DNA of 64,000 nt from Paludibacter jiangxiensis. Lineage in GTDB: Bacteria; Bacteroidota; Bacteroidia; Bacteroidales; Paludibacteraceae. The first letter of the stretch is position 1; every line of letters begins with the position of its first letter. The notes under the pieces were generated by a model. That model was given only the letters and a program-made list of their open reading frames with translations. It made no database searches and was not told the origin of the DNA. Below, one piece after another: positions 55,709 to 64,000 of this stretch. The position numbers and the translations under genes were made by a program. The stretch lies in contig NZ_BDCR01000001.1 of the NCBI RefSeq assembly GCF_001618385.1, positions 434,001-498,000 on the forward strand. The letters are read 5' to 3'.

Positions 55709-56848
55709 TTATTCAACTGCCTTCTGAATATCAGCAGCTGTAGGATTACGTTTTACAACAGTACCTTCTTTGTTGATAAGGAAACGGGTTGGCAAGTCAG
55801 TTACGTTATACGTAGCAACGGCGGCCGGAGTTCCGTTAGTGCCATGAACACAAATCCAGGGTAGGCTCTGTGATGCCTGACGCCAGAAGTCAATATCCGG
55901 ATCAAGAGAAATCTGATAGATTTCCAATCCCTTTGCATGATATTTGTTGTAGAGATCTCTCAGAGCCAGAATATACTCAGAACCTCGGTCTGCCTGATAA
56001 ACAGTAAAGTCCAGAATAACTGTTTTGCCCTTCAAATCGGACAGTTTAGCAACTTGCCCTCTATTGGTTGTCATTTCAACGTCAATCACGTCGGCTTTGG
56101 CAGCTTGCATCATTTTGCTCAGCGTTTGCTGATTGCGCGCCTGACGATCAGCGACTATTGCCTGCATCACAAAATTGTACAGACTAAGTGTTCTTTCTGC
56201 TTTTGGGTGATATGTATAAAATGCAGTTGCAACGGCAGCACAATAACGGCGATCTTCTTTATCGTAAGGCGTAAAAAGATTATACCCGTTCACTTGTTGG
56301 AATATCGCATAATACGCAGCAGACGAAAGCGGATTTTGCAATACGATTTTCTTTGCAAGTTTTTTATGCTGATTAATTGCAGTATCTAATTCAGCAGTTA
56401 TTTGAGATTCATTCTGAGGGTTGCGCTGTTTCAACAGCGATGTGACTTTATTTTGAAGAGCAATCAGCGACAATCTCAGTTCTTTTATGTTTGATGCAGC
56501 AAGAGATCCTTCGATAGAATATTGCGATGCCATTGTTTTAGCAGATGCTTTGACTGAGATGTGTTCACAAGAATCAATGGCAAAAAGAATATCGGAATTT
56601 TTGATGCGCAAGCGGTAAAATTCGGGAGCATCAGGTCGGCCTGCCTTAAAAGAAAAAGATCCATCGGCCTTCAACACGCATGAATCGACAACAGATGTCT
56701 TCAAAAGGCCATCTTTTTCAAGGTATAAAACCGAACCAGAAGCATCACTGATACTTCCTTCGACTTTGAAGTGTTTTTTATCGGAACAAGAGGAAAGACA
56801 CAAGACAAGGCTTACAAAAGACAAGAGGAAAAGATTAGTTTTTCTCAT
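55709..56848 (-). CDS. DUF4369/thioredoxin-fold lipoprotein without CxxC
   Basis: A 379-residue lipoprotein. The open frame runs up to 57088, but the extra N-terminus is only a Leu-rich shadow of another gene; the ATG at 56848 starts a lipoprotein signal (MRKTNLFLLSFVSLVLCLSSC). Residues about 25-120 form the DUF4369 beta domain (FKVEGSISDASGSVLYLEK), and about 245-379 a thioredoxin fold (LKGKTVILDFTVY, LEIYQISLD, LPTRFLINKEG). The usual WCGPC is replaced by YQADRG, so no disulfide exchange is expected. It lies 8 bases upstream of queG on the same strand. Confidence 0.85.
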   Translation of the reverse strand: MRKTNLFLLSFVSLVLCLSSCSDKKHFKVEGSISDASGSVLYLEKDGLLKTSVVDSCVLKADGSFSFKAGRPDAPEFYRLRIKNSDILFAIDSCEHISVKASAKTMASQYSIEGSLAASNIKELRLSLIALQNKVTSLLKQRNPQNESQITAELDTAINQHKKLAKKIVLQNPLSSAAYYAIFQQVNGYNLFTPYDKEDRRYCAAVATAFYTYHPKAERTLSLYNFVMQAIVADRQARNQQTLSKMMQAAKADVIDVEMTTNRGQVAKLSDLKGKTVILDFTVYQADRGSEYILALRDLYNKYHAKGLEIYQISLDPDIDFWRQASQSLPWICVHGTNGTPAAVATYNVTDLPTRFLINKEGTVVKRNPTAADIQKAVE

Positions 56849-56889
56849 AATGAAGATAGAATGATAGTTAGATTTACTGGCTGTAAAGA

Positions 56890-56922
56890 TAAAAAAAAAG
56901 TCCGTTAAAAAACGGACTTTAA
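56890..56922 (-). terminator. Terminator of the small lipoprotein gene
   Basis: AAAGTCCGTT (56897-56906) pairs with AACGGACTTT (56911-56920) around AAAA; on the minus strand a nine-base T run follows. Confidence 0.85.
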
Positions 56923-56942
56923 TTTTTTTCGCTATTGCAAAA

Positions 56943-57116
56943 TTATTTTGCAGGAGTAGCAGCTGCAGCAGCAGTGTCAGCTTTAGCTGTATCAACAGCA
57001 GCAGGAGCAGGAGCAGCAACGCTATCAGTTTTAGGAGCTTCTGTATTAGCTTTAGAAGAGCAAGATACACAAGCAACAGCAGCAACAACAGCGAATAACA
57101 AAACTAACTTTTTCAT
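56943..57116 (-). CDS. Small Ala/Pro/Asp-rich lipoprotein
   Basis: A 57-residue protein, below the usual length cut-off. It begins with a textbook lipoprotein signal: MKKLVLLFAVVAAVACVSC, Cys19 lipidated, then SSKANTEAPKTDS and an Ala/Pro/Thr/Asp-rich tail. It has its own promoter (57170-57203) and terminator (56890-56922). Two longer frames over the same bases, one antisense and one Leu-rich, are shadows. Function unknown; abundant small lipoproteins of this kind often sit in the outer membrane. Confidence 0.82.
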   Translation of the reverse strand: MKKLVLLFAVVAAVACVSCSSKANTEAPKTDSVAAPAPAAVDTAKADTAAAAATPAK

Positions 57117-57169
57117 TTTCTTTTACCTTTTAAAATTAAACATAAATAAGTTTGGTATCAAAACCGATG

Positions 57170-57203
57170 CAAAGGTACAACTCATTTCAATACAGTGTAC
57201 AAA
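57170..57203 (-). promoter_or_regulatory. Promoter of the small lipoprotein
   Basis: Minus strand TTTG (57200-57203), 22 bases, then TACCTTTG (57170-57177), 53 bases upstream of the ATG. Confidence 0.65.
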
Positions 57204-57262
57204 AAAAACACCCGATTAACATTATTTTAAATTTGAATCAAACGATAAAAACGTTATAGTCC

Positions 57263-58930
57263 TCATTTAATGGCATTTGAATACAAATACCTTTTGATAC
57301 TTTTTTTAGGTGTTTTCTCAAATTCATTCGGATAAAGCATGATTTTGGCAACAGAAGAATAAGATGCCAGCTCCGAATTGAGCGCTTTACGGTTTTCTTC
57401 CATAACCGTTTCCAGATCTTCCTGACGGATCTGGGTTCCATCCACGCCTTCATAGTCGGGATACACAAGAGCCACCAATCGTCCATTATTTTCTACCACC
57501 AGGCTCTCCATCACAAAAGGCATATTATTGAGTTTGGCCTCAATCTCTTCAGGATAGATATTTTGTCCGCTTGGGCCCAGAATCATGGTTTTGCACCGGC
57601 CGCGAATGGCAATCACCCCATTTTCGTCAACGGTTCCGAGGTCGCCTGTGTGAAACCATCCTTCTTTATCGAAGGCTGCTTCTGTTGCCTCGTCATTCTT
57701 GTAATATCCGAGCATCACATTTTCACCCCGGACACAAATTTCACCAACTCCGGTCAAAGAATCTTTATTGTCGAGTTTGATCTCCATCCCGTCCAGAATT
57801 TTCCCACAAGTACCCGAGATATATTCTTTGTAATAGGAATAGCTGATTAAAGGCGCGCACTCGGTCATGCCATACCCAACCGTTAGGGGAAACTTTATTT
57901 TGAGCAAAAACTCTTCCACCTCCGGATTCAACGGGGCTCCTCCAACAACAACCTGCTCAAAAGCACCACCAAAAGCCGCTTCGAGCTTTTTATTGATTGT
58001 GCTGAGAATGCGGTTATCCAAAATTGGGATATTGAGAGCCCAACGAATTGCCCGCTGGTTAAGAATCGGCTGAACCTGTTTTTTGTAAATTTTCTCGAGA
58101 ATAAGAGGAACCGTAATGATCACAGTAGGTTTCACCTCGACCATCGCCTGAAGCAACACCTTGGGTGATCTGACTTTACCCAACAGCATCACAAAACCAC
58201 CGGCCGCCAATGGAGACAGAAATTCGAAGGCACACCCATAAGCATGAGCAAGAGGCAAAAAGGAAACGATACGGGTTTGATCATTCATGATGCCCGTACG
58301 CAATGCAAATAAAATATTACCTGCCAGATTATTGGCAGACAACATAACTCCCTTCGTAAAGCCGGTTGTTCCCGAGGTATAATTCAACAAAACAAGTTCG
58401 GAATTATCGACTGCTGCATACTTCACATCACCTTTCCCAAATCCGTTGGGATATCGTTGCTGGAATTCAAGATCAACGGTTCGAAGCATCTTCTGTACCG
58501 TTTCTCCATCATGCTGACAAATGCAGCGGTAATCGTCCAAAGAGAAAACGGCCCGCAATTCAGGCATTTTATCCTCTTCCAGGTTTTCCCAGATGAAATC
58601 ACTCACGTAAAGAATAACCGATTCCGAATGATTTACAATATGATGAATGTCATTTGCATTAAAATCCTGTAAAATAGGAACTACTACAGCTCCATACGTA
58701 ATGGTTGCCATATAGGCCATGACCCATTTCGACGAATTCCGACCCACAATGGCAATTTTATCGCCTTTCTTCACGCGCATTTTATCATAAATAATATGCA
58801 GGCGAGCAATCTCTTTTGCCACATCCGAATAAAACAATGTATCCGGGCTATCGTAGTCGGTTAACGCTTTATTGGCCCAATGGGTTTTAAAGCTCTCTTC
58901 GTAGAGCTTTATCAGGTTCTGTTCAATCAT
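57263..58930 (-). CDS. Long-chain fatty acid-CoA ligase (AMP-binding)
   Basis: A 555-residue adenylate-forming enzyme that activates fatty acids with ATP and CoA. Seen: the AMP-binding motif LLNYTSGTTGFTKGVMLS, VVGGAPLNPEVEEFL, VGYGMTECAPLISY, GEICVRGENVMLGYY, GWFHTGDLGTVDENG and the lysine-bearing C-terminal PKKSIKRYLY. The length and lack of extra domains fit the FadD15-like bacterial group. Single-gene unit; a TAATTTTG box on the minus strand (58951-58958) lies 20 bases upstream of the ATG. Confidence 0.9.
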   Translation of the reverse strand: MIEQNLIKLYEESFKTHWANKALTDYDSPDTLFYSDVAKEIARLHIIYDKMRVKKGDKIAIVGRNSSKWVMAYMATITYGAVVVPILQDFNANDIHHIVNHSESVILYVSDFIWENLEEDKMPELRAVFSLDDYRCICQHDGETVQKMLRTVDLEFQQRYPNGFGKGDVKYAAVDNSELVLLNYTSGTTGFTKGVMLSANNLAGNILFALRTGIMNDQTRIVSFLPLAHAYGCAFEFLSPLAAGGFVMLLGKVRSPKVLLQAMVEVKPTVIITVPLILEKIYKKQVQPILNQRAIRWALNIPILDNRILSTINKKLEAAFGGAFEQVVVGGAPLNPEVEEFLLKIKFPLTVGYGMTECAPLISYSYYKEYISGTCGKILDGMEIKLDNKDSLTGVGEICVRGENVMLGYYKNDEATEAAFDKEGWFHTGDLGTVDENGVIAIRGRCKTMILGPSGQNIYPEEIEAKLNNMPFVMESLVVENNGRLVALVYPDYEGVDGTQIRQEDLETVMEENRKALNSELASYSSVAKIMLYPNEFEKTPKKSIKRYLYSNAIK

Positions 58931-59237
58931 TGCAAATTAAATTTGGACGGCAAAATTACACAAAATATACTCGAATGTGCACAATTAACAGTATTTAACC
59001 CATACACCACATTCCACGAACCAACACAAAACTCTATTTGACAAAATATTACAGTCAAATCCGAGTAAGATATTCCACCATAAGGCCAAGAATTTATTTT
59101 TCTTCGGATAAAGTCATAGTTTTTCGCTATTTTTACAGATTAAAAACTATCAGACGGGAATTATTTCTCATCCACCTAACTCTATCATAAGAGCTTCGTA
59201 AATAGTTTGATATACAGAGAATAAATTAACACTACAT
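58931..59237. other. Divergent promoter region, acyl-CoA ligase / recJ
   Basis: A 307-base A/T-rich region between divergent genes. On the minus strand TAATTTTG (58951-58958) is an exact -7 box. On the plus side a TATTTTTA (about 59129-59136) is one base from consensus. I see no gene, repeat or long dyad. Confidence 0.4.
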
Positions 59238-60971
59238 ATGTCAATTAACACTCATTGGAATTTTCTAAAGCTAACGGATGAACAACAGGAAATAAGCGAC
59301 AGTTTGGCGGAAGAGCTTGGGATCAGCCCAATACTAACTCAACTATTGGCACAAAGAGGGATTACCAGTTTTGATGAAGCAAAAAAATTCTTCAGACCTG
59401 ACTTGTCCCATCTTCACGACCCATTTCTGATGCCCGACATGGACAAGGCTGTTGAGAGATTAAATTTAGCATTAGGAAGAAAAGAAAAGATACTGGTGTA
59501 TGGCGATTACGATGTTGACGGAACCACAGCGGTTTCTTTGGTCTACAAGTTTTTGCTCCAGTTTACTTCCAGCATCGATTATTATTTACCAGACAGGTAC
59601 ACAGAAGGATATGGAATTTCATACACCGGTATAGACTATGCCGCTGCACATGGATTCAGCCTGGTGATAGCGCTAGACTGTGGCATCAAAGCCGTAGAAA
59701 AGATAGAATATGCCAAAGAGCTTGGCGTGGATTTTATCATTTGCGACCACCACATGCCGGATGCGAAACTTCCCGATGCTGTTGCCGTACTTGATGCCAA
59801 ACGAATCGACTCCCAATATCCGTATGAGCATCTTTCGGGCTGCGGAGTAGGATTTAAGCTAATGCAGGCATTCGCTATCAATAACGACATCGATCTTGCG
59901 CTACTCTACCAGCTACTTGATTTACTGGTAGTAAGCATTGCCTCCGACATAGTCCCCATCACGGGTGAAAACCGTGTTTTAGCATATTACGGCCTGAAAA
60001 AGCTCAATTCGTCTCCTTCGCTGGGACTCAAAAGCATCATTGACATTTGCGGATTAAACGACAAAGACATTTCTATCAGCGACATAGTCTTCAAGATAGG
60101 TCCACGCATCAATGCATCGGGACGTATACAAAAAGCCCGGGAAGCTGTTGACCTGTTAGTTGCCCGCGACGAGATTTTTGCCCGCGAAAAAAGCGATTGT
60201 ATCAATCAATATAACCAGACACGCAAAGACCTCGACAAGACAATCACAGACGAGGCCGCTGCCATTTTGGACAAACTGGAAGAACTAAGTCTTAAAAAAT
60301 CAATTGTAGTCTACAACAGCGAATGGCACAAAGGTGTAATTGGCATTGTAGCTTCACGGCTTACCGAATTGTATTACCGGCCATCCATTGTCCTTACGAA
60401 ATCGAACGGTTTGGCCACAGGATCGGCTCGCTCGGTTCCGGGATTCGACATTTACAAAGCCATTGAAACCTGCCGCGATTTACTGGAAAACTTCGGAGGC
60501 CACACTTATGCAGCCGGTTTATCTCTAAAGGAAGAAAATGTAGAGCCGTTTACAAGACGATTTGAAGCCTATGTAGCCGAGAACATTCTCCCGGAGCAGC
60601 AACACCCCCTGATTGATATCGACGCCACAATAGAATTTAAAGATATTACTCCGAAATTCTTCCGTGTTTTAAAGCAATTCAGCCCGTTTGGCCCTGAAAA
60701 TATGAAACCTGTATTCTGCACTAAACGTGTTTTTGACTATGGCACAAGCCGGCTTGTGGGGAAAGAGCAAGAGCATTTAAAAATGGAACTCGTCGACTCA
60801 AGCTCTGAAAATGTAATGAATGGCATTGCATTCAGGATGTGGGAATTCAACGATTACCTGAAAGCCCTGAACCCGCTCGATATTTGTTACACTCTTGAAG
60901 AAAACACTTTCAACGGCAATACTACCGTTCAACTGATGATTAAGGACATCAAAACAGAACCAGAGCACTGA
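59238..60971 (+). CDS. recJ: Single-stranded-DNA-specific exonuclease
   Basis: A 577-residue 5'-3' exonuclease of the DHH family, for recombination and mismatch repair. The DHH domain has YGDYDVDGTTAVSL (motif I), ALDCGIKAVEKIEYA, CDHHMPDAKLPDA (motif III) and SGCGVGFKLMQAF. The DHHA1 domain has VIGIVASRLTELYYRPSIVL, then GGHTYAAGLSL. A C-terminal OB-like domain completes the normal RecJ length. The ATG at 59238 is the only good start. Confidence 0.95.
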   Translation: MSINTHWNFLKLTDEQQEISDSLAEELGISPILTQLLAQRGITSFDEAKKFFRPDLSHLHDPFLMPDMDKAVERLNLALGRKEKILVYGDYDVDGTTAVSLVYKFLLQFTSSIDYYLPDRYTEGYGISYTGIDYAAAHGFSLVIALDCGIKAVEKIEYAKELGVDFIICDHHMPDAKLPDAVAVLDAKRIDSQYPYEHLSGCGVGFKLMQAFAINNDIDLALLYQLLDLLVVSIASDIVPITGENRVLAYYGLKKLNSSPSLGLKSIIDICGLNDKDISISDIVFKIGPRINASGRIQKAREAVDLLVARDEIFAREKSDCINQYNQTRKDLDKTITDEAAAILDKLEELSLKKSIVVYNSEWHKGVIGIVASRLTELYYRPSIVLTKSNGLATGSARSVPGFDIYKAIETCRDLLENFGGHTYAAGLSLKEENVEPFTRRFEAYVAENILPEQQHPLIDIDATIEFKDITPKFFRVLKQFSPFGPENMKPVFCTKRVFDYGTSRLVGKEQEHLKMELVDSSSENVMNGIAFRMWEFNDYLKALNPLDICYTLEENTFNGNTTVQLMIKDIKTEPEH

Positions 60972-61115
60972 AATTTTCCTGTTTGAGCAGGCTGAAATAT
61001 CACTACCGGGAATTATCAACGGAACCTGAATCCCGGAACAAAGAACCGAACCAAAAACCAATGCCCGACAATCTTCACTGATATGCCGGGTTATTTAACA
61101 ACACCTGCAATCCTA

Positions 61116-63680
61116 ATGCAAATCAACCATTTGAGGATTTACACGCTGTCAATTTGCATTTTAATTGCCTTCCAACTTTCGGCTGTCCGTGCAATTCCGG
61201 GAATTGTCACGGTTCAACAGCCGGATGGAACGTTATTGTCGGTTCAGCTCCACGGCGATGAACATTTTCACTACATGACCACCATTGACAATCTGATGGT
61301 TACGCAAAAAGCAGATGGATCATATCATTATGTTACGAATAATGGAACCAGCCTGCAAACGTCAATATTCCGAGCCAAAAACCCAGAGCAAAGAAGCCCC
61401 GAAGAGGTTCATTTCATTAAAAACATTGATCAGAAAGCTCTATTAAAAACCAAGAGACAGCTCCTTTCCAATAAAATAATTGCTGCACCTATACCATCTG
61501 ACACTTTACCGCTTGGGAAAAGACTTATGAATCTGGTCAGAGCCAGGAACACTATGAGTCCCCGTTCGGCGAACAAAGTCAAAAGTGCTTCCGTAATCAA
61601 AGAGCTGGTCATTCTTGTGAATTTTTCCGATACTGTATTCACCACGGCTTCTCCACAGACATCATTTTATAATCTTTTCAACCAACCCGGATACAATACA
61701 AACGGATCATCGGGAAGTGTTCGCGATTTTTATAAAGACAATTCGATGGGGCTAATGACGTTCGATTTCACAGTGATCGGGCCCATTACCCTTCCCCATA
61801 CGATGGCATATTACGGCGCAAATGACAGCAACGGCGACGACATTCGACCTTCCGAAATGATAACCGATGCCTGTCAAATAATCAGTTCATCCATCGACTT
61901 TTCTCAATTTGATAACGATGGCGACGGTTATGTGGACAATGTATTCATCGTTTACGCCGGGCACAATGAAGCCGAAGGCGGACCTGCAAGTTCTGTATGG
62001 CCACACAAATGGACGTTAGGTGAAGCCGGAATAAACTCTCCATCATACAATGGGGTTAAGATCAACGCCTACGCCTGTACCTCCGAATTAAAAGGCACTT
62101 CCACAAACAAAACAATGGCGCCGATCGGAACATTTTGCCATGAATTCGGGCACACTCTGGGATTGGTCGACCTTTATGATACCAATTACAACGGAACAGG
62201 AACAGAAGCCGGAGGACTCGCCAACTGGGATTTGATGTCAACCGGCACTTACAACAACTATGGCCGTACGCCTCCCTTTTTGAGTGCGGTGGACAGATTC
62301 CTTTTAGGATGGTGTGATATTCAATCTCCCAGTACCAGTGAAACCAATACACTATCACCTATTGGCACTTCAAATCAGGTATTTCGCATTGATCTTCCTA
62401 CTGCAAATGAATTTTACCTACTTGAAAACAGGCAAATTTCTTCGTGGGACAGCTACATCAACGGCCATGGAATGCTTATCACTCACATCGATATGACTGA
62501 TATGACTGTCTGGAAAAGCGGAAAAGTGAATAATGACCCTGCTCATCAATATGCAGACCTGATAGAAGCTGACGGGAATGAAACATATTCGGCAAATGGC
62601 ATTGCCGGAGATACCTATCCAGGAACGACGAAGAAGTCAGAATTTTCTGATGCTTCTTATCCGGCAATGGGCTCGTGGTATAGTTCAGTAAAGATGAGAA
62701 AGCCGATCACTGACATTGCCGAAAACACCAATATAACCTTTAATTATTGCGGCGGGCCCTATGGTACTCTTGAAGCTCCGACTGCAACCAAAGCCACACA
62801 GATAAACGACACCAGTTTTGTTGCCAACTGGGGAACAATTAACGGAAATAACATTGAGTATTATCTGGATGTGTACTATCAAGACTATGTTAGTACCACC
62901 GAAAATTTCACAGCATTTCAGACAGAGCCAAATGCCAATGGTTGGAGCGGGAATTGTAAAGCAAATACATCAACCTTCAACAGTTCTCCGTGTTCAATTA
63001 CCTTAACAGCAGACAAAGACACCTTAAGCACACCGCTGTTTAGCGGAGCTGTTCGTTCGTTTTCGTTTTGGGGAATGAGCGATGGCACTTCGGGCTCTTC
63101 ACTGAAAATAGAAGCATACAATGGAAGCTATTGGCAAGTGCTGACTCCGGCTTTGACACTCACAAACACACCGGGGACATACACGTTCAGCACTTCGGGC
63201 TCACCGGCTTTACCCAACGGTACTACCAAAATACGATTCACGGCCACCGGATCGACCGGAAAACTGTACATAGACGACGTCACTGTATCTTATTACGGGA
63301 ATATTTATTTGAATGGCTTTCACAATGCAGAAATGGGCATAAGCACTTCCACGTTAGTCCACCCTGTAGTGAAAAACAGAAACTACTATTACGTTGTGCG
63401 GGCTCAAAGTCCTGTTTTCGTATCTCCAAATTCAAACGTAATTGCTGTTATTCCCATCCAGAACAGAAACAGTATTCTGGCAAATGCATATGCCAACAAT
63501 GGCAACCTGATTGTTGAGGCTCATGACATCAACAGCAACAGTGTGCAGGTTTATACAGTAACCGGTCAAAAAATCATTGACAAAGACATTACAAAAGGCA
63601 TCCACAATTTGGGCGAATTGCCACCACATGGGATTTACATCGTTGTAATCAACGGTCGTAGTTTTAAAGTGATTTTCTGA
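61116..63680 (+). CDS. Secreted M6-family metalloprotease with type IX secretion tail
   Basis: An 854-residue exported protease. The open frame starts at 61083; the ATG at 61116 directly precedes the signal peptide (IYTLSICILIAFQLSAVRA) and is preferred. The N-terminal propeptide has VTVQQPDGTLLSVQLHGDE. The catalytic zinc motif is HEFGHTLGLVDLYD, His342-Glu343-His346, of the immune-inhibitor-A (M6) type. Then come a fibronectin-like module (residues near 565-600), a jelly-roll module of cleaved-adhesin type (near 600-740), and a ~70-residue C-terminal sorting domain (VQVYTVTGQKIIDKDI, ending GIYIVVINGRSFKVIF). The protein should be secreted by the type IX system to the surface. Confidence 0.9.
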   Translation: MQINHLRIYTLSICILIAFQLSAVRAIPGIVTVQQPDGTLLSVQLHGDEHFHYMTTIDNLMVTQKADGSYHYVTNNGTSLQTSIFRAKNPEQRSPEEVHFIKNIDQKALLKTKRQLLSNKIIAAPIPSDTLPLGKRLMNLVRARNTMSPRSANKVKSASVIKELVILVNFSDTVFTTASPQTSFYNLFNQPGYNTNGSSGSVRDFYKDNSMGLMTFDFTVIGPITLPHTMAYYGANDSNGDDIRPSEMITDACQIISSSIDFSQFDNDGDGYVDNVFIVYAGHNEAEGGPASSVWPHKWTLGEAGINSPSYNGVKINAYACTSELKGTSTNKTMAPIGTFCHEFGHTLGLVDLYDTNYNGTGTEAGGLANWDLMSTGTYNNYGRTPPFLSAVDRFLLGWCDIQSPSTSETNTLSPIGTSNQVFRIDLPTANEFYLLENRQISSWDSYINGHGMLITHIDMTDMTVWKSGKVNNDPAHQYADLIEADGNETYSANGIAGDTYPGTTKKSEFSDASYPAMGSWYSSVKMRKPITDIAENTNITFNYCGGPYGTLEAPTATKATQINDTSFVANWGTINGNNIEYYLDVYYQDYVSTTENFTAFQTEPNANGWSGNCKANTSTFNSSPCSITLTADKDTLSTPLFSGAVRSFSFWGMSDGTSGSSLKIEAYNGSYWQVLTPALTLTNTPGTYTFSTSGSPALPNGTTKIRFTATGSTGKLYIDDVTVSYYGNIYLNGFHNAEMGISTSTLVHPVVKNRNYYYVVRAQSPVFVSPNSNVIAVIPIQNRNSILANAYANNGNLIVEAHDINSNSVQVYTVTGQKIIDKDITKGIHNLGELPPHGIYIVVINGRSFKVIF

Positions 63681-63777
63681 TTGTACAACAAACTTCCTGA
63701 ATCAGTATAACTTATAAATTCCTTTCCAGCCTGCCGCTTTTGAATAATGTTAATAATCGAATTTTAGGCCGAAACAG

Positions 63778-63808
63778 TTGCACAAATAGCCATTTTAGAT
63801 TATCTTTG
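63778..63808 (+). promoter_or_regulatory. Strong promoter at the right edge
   Basis: TTG (63778-63780), 20 bases, then TATCTTTG (63801-63808), a perfect consensus match. It drives a transcript that leaves the window. Confidence 0.75.
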
Positions 63809-64000
63809 TATACGTAAAGCCGCTTCGGATAAGCTGGAAAACTCAACAGAAAAATCGTACTGAGATAAGTTTAGGAGTTCAATGGCGGGCTGCACCTTCG
63901 GGTTGTCGAGAGACACGGCAGATTACAACGAATTCTGACACTCAAACCCTATTTATTAGGAGTTTTCTCACAACTTCCGAAGTGGCTTTATTCTGTTCAA
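63809..64000 (+). other. Unassigned leader or RNA at the right edge
   Basis: The ~190 bases after the promoter contain no long open frame. An 18-codon frame (ATG 63882, TGA 63936-63938) is present. The stretch from about 63875 to 63935 is more GC-rich than the intergenic norm and has short dyads. It could be a regulatory leader or a small RNA; I do not recognise it. Confidence 0.3.

Noticed and set aside
56849-57088. Leu-rich N-terminal extension of the DUF4369 protein
   Set aside because: It is the out-of-frame shadow of the small Ala-rich lipoprotein, and a terminator lies between the two genes.
56935-57219. 94-codon plus-strand Ala-rich frame
   Set aside because: Antisense shadow of the 57-residue lipoprotein, which has the lipobox, promoter and terminator.

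Overview
The window looks like chromosomal DNA of an anaerobic member of the Bacteroidales (phylum Bacteroidota). The evidence is the gene content: type III glutamine synthetase, fused SecDF, a spirochaete-style V/A-ATPase operon with a DUF2764 gene, DUF2723 and DUF354 glycosyltransferase-like proteins, DUF4369 and DUF3244 proteins, and a protease with a type IX secretion tail. Many genes also have an exact or near TAnnTTTG -7 box, often 18-22 bases downstream of TTG/TTTG, and almost none have a Shine-Dalgarno sequence. A Paludibacter-like or Dysgonomonas-like host is my guess; it is not proven.

Layout. 1-3.7 kb: an accessory module with the tail of one TPR/helix-turn-helix regulator, a complete paralogue (854-2455), and a repeated promoter-hairpin cassette that in its last copy carries a small secreted DUF3244-like protein. 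3.8-6.0 kb: galM and galK. 6.2-11.2 kb: four tightly packed surface-glycan genes (GT4, FemAB-like, DUF354, DUF354-deacetylase fusion). 11.3-16.0 kb: proA and a large DUF2723 membrane protein. 16.5-22.3 kb: sppA-lpxK-punA, then a TonB-dependent receptor. 22.4-23.9 kb: tRNA-Val and folC. 24.0-31.8 kb: seven-gene V/A-ATPase operon. 32.2-37.6 kb: rpmH, mdh, a lipoprotein and secDF. 38.1-42.8 kb: glutamine synthetase III, a hydrolase, and a TrpB2 gene behind a Trp-Trp leader peptide and attenuator. 43.0-50.6 kb: an alpha-2-macroglobulin-like protein, an AlaX-like editing protein, and the bS6-bS18-bL9 operon. 50.7-57.1 kb: ORF6N protein, ABC permease-ATPase fusion, SIS isomerase, a GH16-fold protein without catalytic residues, queG, a DUF4369 lipoprotein and a tiny lipoprotein. 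57.2-64 kb: acyl-CoA ligase, recJ, a secreted M6 protease, and a promoter with an unexplained leader running off the edge.

Most of the window is core metabolism and envelope biogenesis. The best candidates for something undescribed are the regulator/cassette module in the first 3.7 kb, the GH16-fold pseudo-enzyme with three helical repeats at 53.4-54.7 kb, and the single consensus Shine-Dalgarno at rplI just behind bS6 and bS18. I see no CRISPR array, insertion sequence, integrase or prophage. Start codons were moved inward from the longest open frames wherever the frame opened with TTG and a better ATG lay inside; those cases are noted.
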